Of a DNA stretch of 64,000 nt, positions 1 to 13,000 are shown in pieces (the stretch's first letter is position 1; every line of letters begins with the position of its first letter). Origin of the DNA: Symsagittifera roscoffensis (taxonomy: Eukaryota; Xenacoelomorpha; Acoela; Convolutidae). The notes below the pieces were generated by a model, which saw nothing but the letters and a program-made list of their open reading frames with translations, was not told the DNA's origin and ran no database searches. The stretch covers positions 6,500,193 through 6,564,192 of the forward strand of contig NC_087062.1 of assembly GCF_963678635.1 (NCBI RefSeq), read 5' to 3'. The translations under genes were made by a program, and so were the position numbers.

Positions 1-455
1 CAGGCTTAATTTTGAGTTTTTGCGGTTTGACGTTTAATTTTTTTTTTAATTCAGTTCATTTCCTTTGGTAAAAAGAAAGCAACCTCCACTGTTATTTTGA
101 CAGCTGAAGTGAAAGGGCACTAAAAACTTAATCCACTTCTAGTTTTGACAATGAATTTTAGTTTTACGTTTTCACAGCGGTAAAAAATTACCTATTGAAC
201 CAACTTTCTCAAATTGTGTTAATTTTATCGCAGTATTGTCAAGCATAGATTGTTCTTCAAATTCAAAGAGCTTTAAGGCCATTTTTTTATTTTAAATTCA
301 AAAGTTGCCAAGTCAGTTTTTTTCTGTTTCCTTGCGTTTATTGACCTTTTTCCGACTGTATGCTGGTTATGTCAAAATTTTCAAATGCATGCTCTCAAAG
401 ACCCCTTTTTACAATTATTACTCAAAGTTTGAAGGTTTCTTTCAAACTTGCAAGA
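1..455. repeat. Degenerate dispersed repeat left of the satellite
   Basis: No gene is visible here. The stretch resembles 38635-38960 in the same word order: a 'cagttcatt' start, 'tctagttt', a run near 'attcaaagagctttaa', then 'gcgtttattgac' and 'ctggttatgt'. A shorter relative lies at 31390-31545. I read these as old copies of one dispersed repeat of about 350 bp; its ends and class are unclear. Confidence 0.45.
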
Positions 456-1129
456 TTTTCTGCTTCCTGGTCTAAAAGTCCGTCTTCACCATCTCCAGTA
501 GGTTTTTCAATGGATTTTCTGGTTCCTGGTCTACAAAGTCCGTCTTTACCATCTCCAGTAAGTTTTTCAATGGATTTTCTGATTCCTGGTCTAAAAAGTC
601 CGTCTTCACCATCTCCAGTAAGTTTTTCAATGGATTTTCTGATTCCTGGTCTAAAAAGTCCGTCTTCACCATCTCCAGTAAGTTTTTCAATGGATTTTCT
701 GATTCCTGGTCTAAAAAGTCCGTCTTCACCATCTCCAGTCAGTTTTTCAATGGATTTTCTGATTCCTGGTCTAAAAAGTCCGTCTTCGCCATCTCCAGTA
801 AGTTTTTTAATGGATTTTCTGATTCCTGGTCTAAAAGTCCGTCTTCACCATCTCCAGTAAGTTTTTCAATGGATTTTCTGATTCCTGGTCTAAAAGTCCG
901 TCTTCACCATCTCCAGTAAGTTTTTCAATGGATTTTCTGATTCCTGGTCTAAAAGTCCGTCTTCACCATCTCCAGTAAATTTTTCAATGGATTTTCTGAT
1001 TCCTGGTCTAAAAGTCCGTCTTCACCATCTCCAGTAAGTTTTTCAATGGATTTTTTGATTCCTGGTCTAAAAGTCTGTCTTCACCATCTCCAGTAAGTTT
1101 TTCAATGGATTTTCTGATTCCTGGTCTAA

Positions 1130-4060
1130 AAGTCCGTCTTTGCCATCTCCAGTAAGTTTTTCAATGGATTTTCTGATTCCTGGTCTAAACAGTCCGTCTT
1201 CACCATCTCCAGTAAGTTTTTCAATGGATTTTCTGATTCCTGGTCTAAAAAGTCCGTCTTCACCATCTCCAGTAAGTTTTTCAATGGATTTTCTGATTCC
1301 TGGTCTAAAAAGTCCGTCTTCACCATCTCCAGTAAGTTTTTCAATGGATTTTCTGATTCCTGGTCTAAAAAGTCCGTCTTCACCATCTCCAGTAAGTTTT
1401 TCAATGGATTTTCTGATTCCTGGTCTAAAAAGTCCGTCTTCACCATCTCCAGTAAGTTTTTCAATGGATTTTCTGATTCCTGGTCTAAAAAGTCCGTCTT
1501 CACCATCTCCAGTAAGTTTTTCAATAGATTTTCTGATTCCTGGTCTAAAAAATCCGTCTTCACCATCCCCAGTAAGTTTTTCAATGGATTTTCTGATTCC
1601 TGGTCTAAAAAGTCCGTCTTCACCATCTCCAGTAAGTTTTTCAATAGATTTTCTGATTCCTGGTCTAAAAAATCCGTCTTCACCATCTCCAGTAAATTTT
1701 TCAATGGATTTTCTGATTCCTGGTCTAAAAGTCCGTCTTCACCATCTCCAGTAAGTTTTTCAATGGATTTTTTGATTCCTGGTCTAAAAGTCCGTCTTCA
1801 CCATCTCCAGTAAGTTTTTCAATGGATTTTCTGATTCCTGGTCCAAAAGTCTGTCTTCACCATCTCCAGTAAGTTTTTCAATGGATTTTCTGATTCCTGG
1901 TCTAAAAGTCCGTCTTTGCCATCTCCAGTAAGTTTTTCAATGGATTTTCTGATTCCTGGTCTAAACAGTCCGTCTTCACCATCTCCAGTAAGTTTTTCAA
2001 TGGATTTTCTGATTCCTGGTCTAAAAAGTCCGTCTTCACCATCTCCAGTAAGTTTTTCAATGGATTTTCTGATTCCTGGTCTAAAAAGTCCGTCTTCACC
2101 ATCTCCAGTAAGTTTTTCAATGGATTTTCTGATTCCTGGTCTAAAAAGTCCGTCTTCACCATCTCCAGTAAGTTTTTCAATGGCTTTTCTGATTCCTGGT
2201 CTAAAAAGTCCGTCTTCACCATCTCCAGTAAGTTTTTCAATGGATTTTCTGATTCCTGGTCTAAAAAGTCCGTCTTCACCATCTCCAGTAAGTTTTTTAA
2301 TGGATTTTCTGATTCCTGGTCTAAAAGTCCGTCTTCACCATCTCCAGTAAGTTTTTCAATGGATTTTCTGATTCCTGGTCTAAAAGTCCGTCTTCACCAT
2401 CTCCAGTAAGTTTTTCAATGGATTTTCTGATTCCTGGTCTAAAAGTCCGTCTTCACCATCTCCAGTAAATTTTTCAATGGATTTTCTGATTCCTGGTCTA
2501 AAAGTCCGTCTTCACCATCTCCAGTAAGTTTTTCAATGGATTTTTTGATTCCTGGTCTAAAAGTCCGTCTTCACCATCTCCAGTAAGTTTTTCAATGGAT
2601 TTTCTGATTCCTGGTCTAAAAGTCTGTCTTCACCATCTCCAGTAAGTTTTTCAATGGATTTTCTGATTCCTGGTCTAAAAGTCCGTCTTTGCCATCTCCA
2701 GTAAGTTTTTCAATGGATTTTCTGATTCCTGGTCTAAACAGTCCGTCTTCACCATCTCCAGTAAGTTTTTCAATGGATTTTCTGATTCCTGGTCTAAAAA
2801 GTCCGTCTTCACCATCTCCAGTAAGTTTTTCAATGGATTTTCTGATTCCTGGTCTAAAAAGTCCGTCTTCACCATCTCCAGTAAGTTTTTCAATGGATTT
2901 TCTGATTCCTGGTCTAAAAAGTCCGTCTTCACCATCTCCAGTAAGTTTTTCAATGGATTTTCTGATTCCTGGTCTAAAAAGTCCGTCTTCACCATCTCCA
3001 GTAAGTTTTTCAATGGATTTTCTGATTCCTGGTCTAAAAAGTCCGTCTTCACCATCTCCAGTAAGTTTTTCAATAGATTTTCTGATTCCTGGTCTAAAAA
3101 ATCCGTCTTCACCATCCCCAGTAAGTTTTTCAATGGATTTTCTGATTCCTGGTCTAAAAAGTCCGTCTTCACCATCTCCAGTAAGTTTTTCAATAGATTT
3201 TCTGATTCCTGGTCTAAAAAATCCGTCTTCACCATCTCCAGTAAATTTTTCAATGGATTTTCTGATTCCTGGTCTAAAAGTCCGTCTTCACCATCTCCAG
3301 TAAGTTTTTCAATGGATTTTTTGATTCCTGGTCTAAAAGTCCGTCTTCACCATCTCCAGTAAGTTTTTCAATGGATTTTCTGATTCCTGGTCTAAAAGTC
3401 TGTCTTCACCATCTCCAGTAAGTTTTTCAATGGATTTTCTGATTCCTGGTCTAAAAGTCCGTCTTTGCCATCTCCAGTAAGTTTTTCAATGGACTTTCTG
3501 ATTCCTGGTCTAAACAGTCCGTCTTCACCATCTCCAGTAAGTTTTTCAATGGATTTTCTGATTCCTGGTCTAAAAAGTCCGTCTTCACCATCTCCAGTAA
3601 GTTTTTCAATGGATTTTCTGATTCCTGGTCTAAAAAGTCCGTCTTCACCATCTCCAGTAAGTTTTTCAATGGATTTTCTGATTCCTGGTCTAAAAAGTCC
3701 GTCTTCACCATCTCCAGTAAGTTTTTCAATGGATTTTCTGATTCCTGGTCTAAAAAGTCCGTCTTCACCATCTCCAGTAAGTTTTTCAATGGATTTTCTG
3801 ATTCCTGGTCTAAAAAGTCCGTCTTCACCATCTCCAGTAAGTTTTTCAATAGATTTTCTGATTCCTGGTCTAAAAAATCCGTCTTCACCATCCCCAGTAA
3901 GTTTTTCAATGGATTTTCTGATTCCTGGTCTAAAAAGTCCGTCTTCACCATCTCCAGTAAATTTTTCAATAGATTTTCTGATTCCTGGTCTAAAAAGTCC
4001 GTCTTCACCATCTCCAGAAAGTTTTTCAATGGATTTTCTGATTCCTGGTCTAAAATGACC
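1130..4060. repeat. Higher-order repeat block, period about 773-776 bp (13 monomers)
   Basis: A marker monomer pair (tctttgccatctcc followed by ctaaacagtcc) recurs at about 1140, 1916, 2689 and 3465, giving spacings of 776, 773 and 776 bp. The stretches starting at 1140 and 2689 match over at least 615 bp, including rare variants such as catcCcc and caatAgatt, whereas the 1916 copy differs. Whole multi-monomer blocks have therefore been copied, possibly with a double period of 1,549 bp. Confidence 0.85.
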
Positions 4061-6321
4061 GTCTTCACCATCTCCAGTAAGTTTTTCAATGGATTTTCTG
4101 ATTCCTGGTCTAAAAAGTCCGTCTTCACCATCTCCAGTAAGTTTTTCAATGGATTTTCTGATTCCTGGTCTAAAAAGTCCTTCTTCACCATCTTCGGTAA
4201 GTTTTTCAATGGATTTTCTGATTCCTGGTCTAAAAGTCCGTCTTCACCATCTCCAGTAAGTTTTTCAATGGATTTTCTAATTTCTGGTCTAAAAAGTCCG
4301 TCTTCACCATCTCCAGTAAGTTTTTCAATGGATTTTCTGATTCCTGGTCTAGAAAGTCCGTCTTCACCATCTCCAGTAATTTTTCAATGGATTTTCTGAT
4401 TCCTGGTCTAAAAAGTCCGTCTTAACCATCTCCAGTAAGTTTTTCAATCGATTTTCTGATTTCTGGTCTAAAAAGTCCGTCTTCACCATCTCCAGTAAGT
4501 TTTTCAATGGATTTTCTGATTCCTGGTCTAAAAAGTCCGTCTTCACCATCTCCAGTAAGTTTTTCAATGGATTTTCTGATTTCTGGTCTAAAAAGTCCGT
4601 CTTCACCATCCCCAGTAAGTTTTTCAATGGATTTTCTGATTCCTGGTCTAAAAAGTCCGTCTTAACCATCTCCAGTAAGTTTTTCAATGGATTTTCTGAT
4701 TCCTGGTCTAAAAAGTCCTTCTTCACCATCTTCGGTAAGTTTTTCAATGGATTTTCTGATTCCTGGTCTAAAAGTCCGTCTTCACCATCTCCAGTAAGTT
4801 TTTCAATGGATTTTCTAATTTCTGGTCTAAAAAGTCCGTCTTCACCATCTCCAGTAAGTTTTTCAATGGATTTTCTGATTCCTGGTCTAGAAAGTCCGTC
4901 TTCACCATCTCCAGTAATTTTTCAATGGATTTTCTGATTCCTGGTCTAAAAAGTCCGTCTTAACCATCTCCAGTAAGTTTTTCAATCGATTTTCTGATTC
5001 CTGGTCTACAAAGTCCGTCTTCACCATCTCCAGTAAGTTTTTCAATGGATTTTCTGATTCCTGGTCTAAAAAGTCCGTCTTCACCATCTCCAGTAAGTTT
5101 TTCAATGGATTTTCTGATTTCTGGTCTAAAAAGTCCGCCTTCACCATCCCCAGTAAGTTTTTCAATGGATTTTCTGATTCCTGGTCTAAAATGACCGTCT
5201 TCACCATCTCCAGTAAGTTTTTCAATGGATTTTCTGATTCCTGGTCTAAAAAGTCCGTCTTCACCATCTCCAGTAAGTTTTTCAATGGATTTTCTGATTC
5301 CTGGTCTAAAATGACCGTCTTCACCATCTCCAGTAAGTTTTTCAATGGATTTTCTGATTCCTGGTCTAAAAAGTCCGTCTTCACCATCTCCAGTAAGTTT
5401 TTCAATGGATTTTCTGATTCCTGGTCTAAAAAGTCCTTCTTTACCATCTTCGGTAAGTTTTTCAATGGATTTTCTGATTCCTGGTCTAAAAGTCCGTCTT
5501 CACCATCTCCAGTAAGTTTTTCAATGGATTTTCTAATTTCTGGTCTAAAAAGTCCGTCTTCACCATCTCCAGTAATTTTTCAATGGATTTTCTGATTCCT
5601 GGTCTAAAAAGTCCGTCTTAACCATCTCCAGTAAGTTTTTCAATCGATTTTCTGATTCCTGGTCTAAAAAGTCCGTCTTCACCATCTCCAGTAAGTTTTT
5701 CAATGGATTTTCTGATTCCTGGTCTAAAAAGTCCGTCTTCACCATCTCCAGTAAGTTTTTCAATGGATTTTCTGATTCCTGGTCTAGAAAGTCCGTCTTC
5801 ACCATCTCCAGTAATTTTTCAATGGATTTTCTGATTCCTGGTCTAAAAAGTCCGTCTTAACCATCTCCAGTAAGTTTTTCAATCGATTTTCTGATTCCTG
5901 GTCTAAAAAGTCCGTCTTCACCATCTCCAGTAAGTTTTTCAATGGATTTTCTGATTCCTGGTCTAAAAAGTCCGTCTTCACCATCTCCAGTAAGTTTTTC
6001 AATGGATTTTCTGATTTCTGGTCTAAAAAGTCCGTCTTCACCATCCCCAGTAAGTTTTTCAATGGATTTTCTGATTCCTGGTCTAAAAAGTCCGTCATCA
6101 CCATCTCCAGTAAGTTTTTCATTAGATTTTCTGATTCCTGGTCTAAAAAGTCCGTCTTCACCATCTCCAGTCAGTTTTTCAATGGATTTTCTGATTCCTG
6201 GTCTAAAAAGTCCGTCTTCACCATCTCCAGTAAGTTTTTTAATGGATTTTCTGATTCCTGGTCTAAAAGTCCGTCTTCACCATCTCCAGTAAGTTTTTTA
6301 ATGGATTTTCTGATTCCTGGT

Positions 6322-9300
6322 CTAAAAGTCCGTCTTCACCATCTCCAGTAAGTTTTTCAATGGATTTTCTGATTTCTGGTCTAAAAAGTCCGTCTTCACC
6401 ATCCCCAGTAAGTTTTTCAATGGATTTTCTGATTCCTGGTCTAAAAAGTCCGTCATCACCATCTCCAGTAAGTTTTTCATTAGATTTTCTGATTCCTGGT
6501 CTAAAAAGTCCGTCTTCACCATCTCCAGTAAGTTTTTCAATGGATTTTCTGATTCCTGGTCTAAAAAGTCCGTCTTCACCATCTCCAGTAAGTTTTTCAA
6601 TGGATTTTCTGATTCCTGGTCTAAAAAGTCCGTCTTCACCATCTCCAGTAAGTTTTTCAATGGATTTTCTGATTCCTGGTCTAAAAAGTCCGTCTTCACC
6701 ATCTCAGTAAGTTTTTCAATGGATTTTCTGATTCCTGGTCTAAAAAGTCCTTCTTCACCATCTTCGGTAAGTTTTTCAATCGATTTTCTGATTCCTGGTC
6801 TAAAAGTCCGTCTTCACCATCTCCAGTAAGTTTTTCAATGGATTTTCTAATTCCTGGTCTAAAAAGTCCGTGTTCACCATCTCCAGCAAGTTTTTCAATG
6901 GATTTTCTGATTCCTGGTCTAGAAAGTCCGTCTTCACCATCTCCAGTAAGTTTTTCAATGAATTTTCTGATTCCTGGTCTAAAAAGTCCGTCTTCACCAT
7001 CTCCAGTAAGTTTTTCAATCGATTTTCTGATTCCTGGTCTAAAAAGTCCGTCTTCACCATCTCCAGTAAGTTTTTCAATGGATTTTCTGATTCCTGGTCT
7101 AAAAAGTCCGTCTTCACCATCTCCAGTAAGTTTTTCAATAGATTTTCTGATTCCTGGTCTAAAAAATCCGTCTTCACTATCCCCAGTAAGTTTTTCAATG
7201 GATTTTCTGATTCCTGGTCTAAAAAGTCCGTCTTCACCATCTCCAGTAAGTTTTTCAATAGATTTTCTGATTCCTGGTCTAAAAAGTCCGTCTTCACCAT
7301 CTCCAGTAAGTTTTTCAATGGATTTTCTGATTCCTGGTCTAAAAAGTGCGTCTTCACCATCTCCAGTAATTTTTTCAATGGATTTTCTGATTCCTGGTCT
7401 AAAAAGTCCGTCTTCACCATCTCCAGTAAGTTTTTCAATGGATTTTCTGATTCCTGGTCTAAAAAAGCCTTCTTCACCATCTTCGGTAAGTTTTTCAATG
7501 GATTTTCTGATTCCTGGTCTAAAAGTCCGTCTTCACCATCTCCAGTAAGTTTTTCAATGGATTTTCTAATTTCTGGTCTAAAAAGTCCGTCTTCACCATC
7601 TTCAGTAAGTTTTTCAATGGATTTTCTGATTCCTGGTCTAGAAAGTCCGTCTATACCATCTCCAGTAAGTTTTTCAATGGATTTTTTTATTCCTGGTCTA
7701 AAAAGTCCGTCTTAACCATCTCCAGTAAGTTTTTCAATGGATTTTCTGATTCCTGGTCTAAAAAGTCCGTCTTCACCATCTCCAGTAAGTTTTTCAATGG
7801 ATTTTCTGATTCCTGGTCTAAAAAGTCCTTCTTCACCATCTTCGGTAAGTTTTTCAATGGATTTTCTGATTCCTGGTCTAAAAGTCCGTCTTCACCATCT
7901 CCAGTAAGTTTTTCAATGGATTTTCTAATTTCTGGTCTAAAAAGTCCGTCTTCACCATCTCCAGTAAGTTTTTCAATGGATTTTCTGATTCCTGGTCTAG
8001 AAAGTCCGTCTTCACCATCTGCAGTAATTTTTCAATGGATTTTCTGATTCCTGGTCTAAAAAGTCCGTCTTAACCATCTCCAGTAAGTTTTTCAATGGAT
8101 TTTCTGATTCCTGGTCTAAAAAGTCCGTCTTCACCATCTCCAGTAAGTTTTTCAATGGATTTTCTGATTCCTGGTCTAAAAAGTCCATATTCACCATCTC
8201 CAGTAAGTTTTTCAATGGATTTTCTGATTTCTGGTCTAAAAAGTCCGTCTTCACCATCTCCAGTAAGTTTTTCAATGGATTTTCTGATTCCTGGTCTAAA
8301 AGTCCGTCTTCACCATCTCCAGTAAGTTTTTCAATGGATTTTCTGATTCCTGGTCTAAAAAGTCCGTCTTCACCATCTCCAGTAAGTTTTTCAATGGATT
8401 TTCTGATTCCTGGTCTAAAAAGTCCGTCTTCACCATCTCCAGTAAGTTTTTCAATGGATTTTCTAATTTCTGGTCTAAAAAGTCCGTCTTCACCATCTCC
8501 AGTAAGTTTTTCAATGGATTTTCTGATTCCTGGTCTAGAAAGTCCGTCTTCACCATCTCCAGTAATTTTTCAATGGATTTTCTGATTCCTGGTCTAAAAA
8601 GTCCGTCTTAACCATCTCCAGTAAGTTTTTCAATGGATTTTCTGATTCCTGGTCTAAAAAGTCCGTCTTCACCATCTCCAGTAAGTTTTTCAATGGATTT
8701 TCTGATTCCTGGTCTAAAAAGTCCATCTTCACCATCTCCAGTAAGTTTTTCAATGGATTTTCTGATTTCTGGTCTAAAAAGTCCGTCTTCACCATCTCCA
8801 GTAAGTTTTTCAATGGATTTTCTGATTCCTGGTCTAAAAGTCCGTCTTCACCATCTCCAGTAAGTTTTTCAATGGATTTTCTGATTCCTGGTCTAAAAAG
8901 TCCGTCTTCACCATCCCCAGTAAGTTTTTCAATGGATTTTCTGATTCCTGGTCTAAAAAGTCCGTCATCACCATCTCCAGTAAGTTTTTCTTTAGATTTT
9001 CTGATTCCTGGTCTAAAAAGTCCGTCTTCACCATCTCCAGTAAGTTTTTCAATGGATTTTCTGATTCCTGGTCTAAAAAGTCCGTCTTCACCATCTCCAG
9101 TAAGTTTTTCAATGGATTTTCTGATTCCTGGTCTAAAAAGTCCGTCTTCACCATCTCCAGTAAGTTTTTCAATGGATTTTTTGATTCCTGGTCTAAAAAG
9201 TCCGTCTTCACCATCTCAGTAAGTTTTTCAATGGATTTTCTGATTCCTGGTCTAAAAAGTCCTTCTTCACCATCTTCGGTAAGTTTTTCAATCGATTTTC

Positions 9301-10060
9301 TGATTCCTGGTCTAAAAGTCCGTCTTCACCATCTCCAGTAAGTTTTTCAATGGATTTTCTAATTGCTGGTCTAAAAAGTCCGTGTTCACCATCTCCAGTA
9401 AGTTTTTCAATGGATTTTCTGATTCCTGGTCTAGAAAGTCCGTCTTCACCATCTCCAGTAAGTTTTTCAATGAATTTTCTGATTCCTGGTCTAAAAAGTC
9501 CGTCTTCACCATCTCCAGTAAGTTTTTCAATCGATTTTCTGATTCCTGGTCTAAAAAGTCCGTCTTCACCATCTCCAGTAAGTTTTTTAATGGATTTTCT
9601 GATTCCTGGTCTAAAAAGTCCGTCTTCACCATCTCCAGTAAGTTTTTCAATAGATTTTCTGATTCCTGGTCTAAAAAATCCGTCTTCACCATCCCCAGTA
9701 AGTTTGTCAATGGATTTTCTGATTCCTGGTCTAAAAAGTCCGTCTTCATCATCTCCAGTAAGTTTTTCAATAGATTTTCTGATTCCTGGTCTAAAAAGTC
9801 CGTCTTCACCATCTCCAGTAAGTTTTTCAATGGATTTTCTGATTCCTGGTCTAAAAAGTCCGTCTTCACCATCTCCAGTAAGTTTTTCAATGGATTTTCT
9901 GATTCCTGGTCTAAAAAGTCCGTCTTCGCCATCTCCAGTAAGTTTTTCAATGGATTTTCTGATTCCTGGTCTAAAAAGGCCTTCTTCACCATCTTCGGTA
10001 AGTTTTTCAATGGATTTTCTGATTCCTGGTCTAAAAGTCCGTCTTCACCATCTCCAGTAA
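6322..10060. repeat. Second higher-order repeat, two copies offset by 2,512 bp
   Basis: The block 6322-7548 reappears at 8834-10060 with the same order of variant monomers: a 59-bp monomer with catctCAgtaag lacking one C, the ttcttcaccatcttcgg monomer, a caatcgatt monomer, a gtgttcacc monomer and a caatgAatt monomer. The offset is constant at 2,512 bp, about 42 monomers. A nested shorter offset of 538 bp (9 monomers) links 8012-8275 with 8550-8813. The copies have diverged slightly, so this exchange is older than the one near 1-4 kb. Confidence 0.8.
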
Positions 10061-13000
10061 GTTTTTCAATGGATTTTTTAATTTCTGGTCTAAAAAATCC
10101 GTCTTCACCATCTCCAGTAAGTTTTTCAATGGATTTTCTGATTCCTGGTCTAGAAAGTCCGTCTTCACCATCTCCAGTAAGTTTTTCAATGGATTTTTTG
10201 ATTCCTGGTCTAAAAAGTCCGTCTTAACCATCTCCAGTAAGTTTTTCAATCGATTTTCTGATTCCTGGTCTAAAAAGTCCGTCTTCACCATCTCCAGTAA
10301 GTTTTCAATGGATTTTCTGATTCCTGGTCTAAAAAGTCCGTCTTCACCATCTCCAGTAAGTTTTTCAATGGATTTTCTGATTCCTGGTCTAGAAAGTCCG
10401 TCTTCACCATCTCCAGTAAGTTTTTCAATGGATTTTCTGATTCCTGGTCTAAAAAGTCCGTCTTCACCATCTCCAGTAAGTTTTTCAATGGATTTTCTGA
10501 TTCCTGGTCTAAAAAGTCCGTCTTCACCATCTCCAGTAAGTTTTTCAATAGATTTTCTGATTCCTGGTCTAAAAAAATCCGTCTTCACCATCCCCAGTAA
10601 GTTTTTCAATGGATTTTTTGATTCCTGGTCTAAAAAGTCCGTCTTCACCATCTCCAGTAAGTTTTTCAATAGATTTTCTGATTCCTGGTCTAAAAAATCC
10701 GTCTTCACCATCCCCAGTAAGTTTTTCAATGGATTTTCTGATTCCTGGTCTAAAAAGTCCGTCTTCACCATCTCCAGTAAGTTTTTCAATAGATTTTCTG
10801 ATTCCTGGTCTAAAAAGTCCGTCTTCACCATCTCCAGTAAGTTTTTCAATGGATTTTCTGATTCCTGGTCTAAAAAGTCCGTCTTCACCATCTCCAGTAA
10901 GTTTTTCAATGGATTTTCTGATTCCTGGTCTAAAAAGTCCGTCTTCACCATCTCCAGTAAGTTTTTCAATGGAATTTCTGATTCCTGGTCTAAAAAGTCC
11001 TTCTTCACTATCTTCGGTAAGTTTTTCAATGGATTTTCTGATTCCTGGTCTAAAAGTCCGTCTTCACCATCTCCAGTAAGTTTTTCAATGGATTTTCTAA
11101 TTTTTGGTCTAAAAAGTCCGTCTTCACCATCTCCAGTAAGTTTTTCAATGGATTTTCTGATTCCTGGTCTAGAAAGTCCGTCTTCACCATCTCCAGTAAG
11201 TTTTTCAATGGATTTTCTGATTCCTGGTCTAAAAAGTCCGTCTTAAACATCTCCAGTAAGTTTTTCAATGGATTTTCTGATTCCTGGTCTAAAAAGTCCG
11301 TCTTCACCATCTCCAGTAAGTTTTTCAATGGATTTTCTGATTCCTGGTCTAAAAAGTCCTTCTTCACCATCTTCGGTAAGTTTTTCAATGGATTTTCTGA
11401 TTCCTGGTCTAAAAGTCTGTCTTCACCATCTCCAGTAAGTTTTTCAATGGATTTTCTAATTCCTGGTCTAAAAAGTCCGTCTTCACCATCTCCAGTAAGT
11501 TTTTCAATGGATTTTCTGATTCCTGGTCTAGAAAGTCCGTCTTCACCATCTCCAGTAAGTTTTTCAATGGATTTTCTGATTCCTGGTCTAAAAAGTCCGT
11601 CTTCACCATCTCCAGTAAGTTTTTCAATCGATTTTCTGATTCCTGGTCTAAAAAGTCCGTCTTCACCATCTCCAGTAAGTTTTTCAATGGATTTTCTGAT
11701 TCCTGGTCTAAAAGTCCGTCTTCACCATCTCCAGTAAGTTTTTCAATGGATTTTCTGATTCCTGGTCTAAAAAGTCCGTCTTCACCATCCCCAGTAAGTT
11801 TTTCAATGGATTTTCTGATTCCTGGTCTAAAAAGTCCGTCATCACCATCTCCAGTAAGTTTTTCATTAGATTTTCTGATTCCTGGTCTAAAAAGTCCGTC
11901 TTCACCATCTCCAGTAAGTTTTTCAATGGATTTTCTGATTCCTGGTCTAAAAAGTCCGTCTTCACCATCTCCAGTAAGTTTTTCAATGGATTTTCTGATT
12001 CCTGGTCTAAAAAGTCCGTCTTCACCATCTCCAGTAAGTTTTTCAATGGATTTTCTGATTCCTGGTCTAAAAAGTCCGTCTTCACCATCTCCAGTAAGTT
12101 TTTCAATGGATTTTTTGATTCCTGGTCTAAAAAGTCCGTCTTCACCATCTCCAGTAAGTTTTTCAATGGATTTTCTGATTCCTGGTCTAAAAAATCCGTC
12201 TTCACCATCCCCAGTAAGTTTTTCAATGGATTTTCTGATTCCTGGTCTAAAAAGTCCGTCTTCACCATCTCCAGTAAGTTTTTCAATAGATTTTCTGATT
12301 CCTGGTCTAAAAAGTCCGTCTTCACCATCTCCAGTAAGTTTTTCAATGGATTTTCTGATTCCTGGTCTAAAATTCCGTCTTCACCATCTCCAGTAAGTTT
12401 TTCAATGGATTTTCTGATTCCTGGTCTAAAAGTCCGTCTTCACCATCTCCAGTAAGTTTTTCAATGGATTTTTTGATTCCTGGTCTAAAAGTCCGTCTTC
12501 ACCATCTCCAGTAAGTTTTTCAATGGATTTTTTTATTCCTGGTCTAAAAGTCTGTCTTCACCATCTCCAGTAAGTTTTTCAATGGATTTTCTGATTCCTG
12601 GTCTAAAAGTCCGTCTTCTCATCTCCAGTAAGTTTTTCAATGGATTTTCTGATTCCTGGTCTAAAAAGTCCGTCTTCGCCATCTCCAGTAAGTTTTTCAA
12701 TGGATTTTCTGATTCCTGGTCTAAAAAGTCCGTCTTCGCCATCTCCAGTAAGTTTTTCAATGGATTTTCTGATTCCTGGTCTAAAAAGTCCGTCTCCACC
12801 ATCTCCAGTAAGTTTTTCAATGGATTTTCTGATTCCTGGTCTAGAAAGTCCGTGTTCACCATCTCCAGTAAGTTTTTCAATGGATTTTCTGATTCCTGGT
12901 CTAAAAAGTCCGTCTTCACCATCTCCAGTAAGTTTTTCAATGGATTTTCTGATTCCTGGTCTAAAAAGTCCGTCTTCACCATCTCCAGTAAGTTTTTCAA

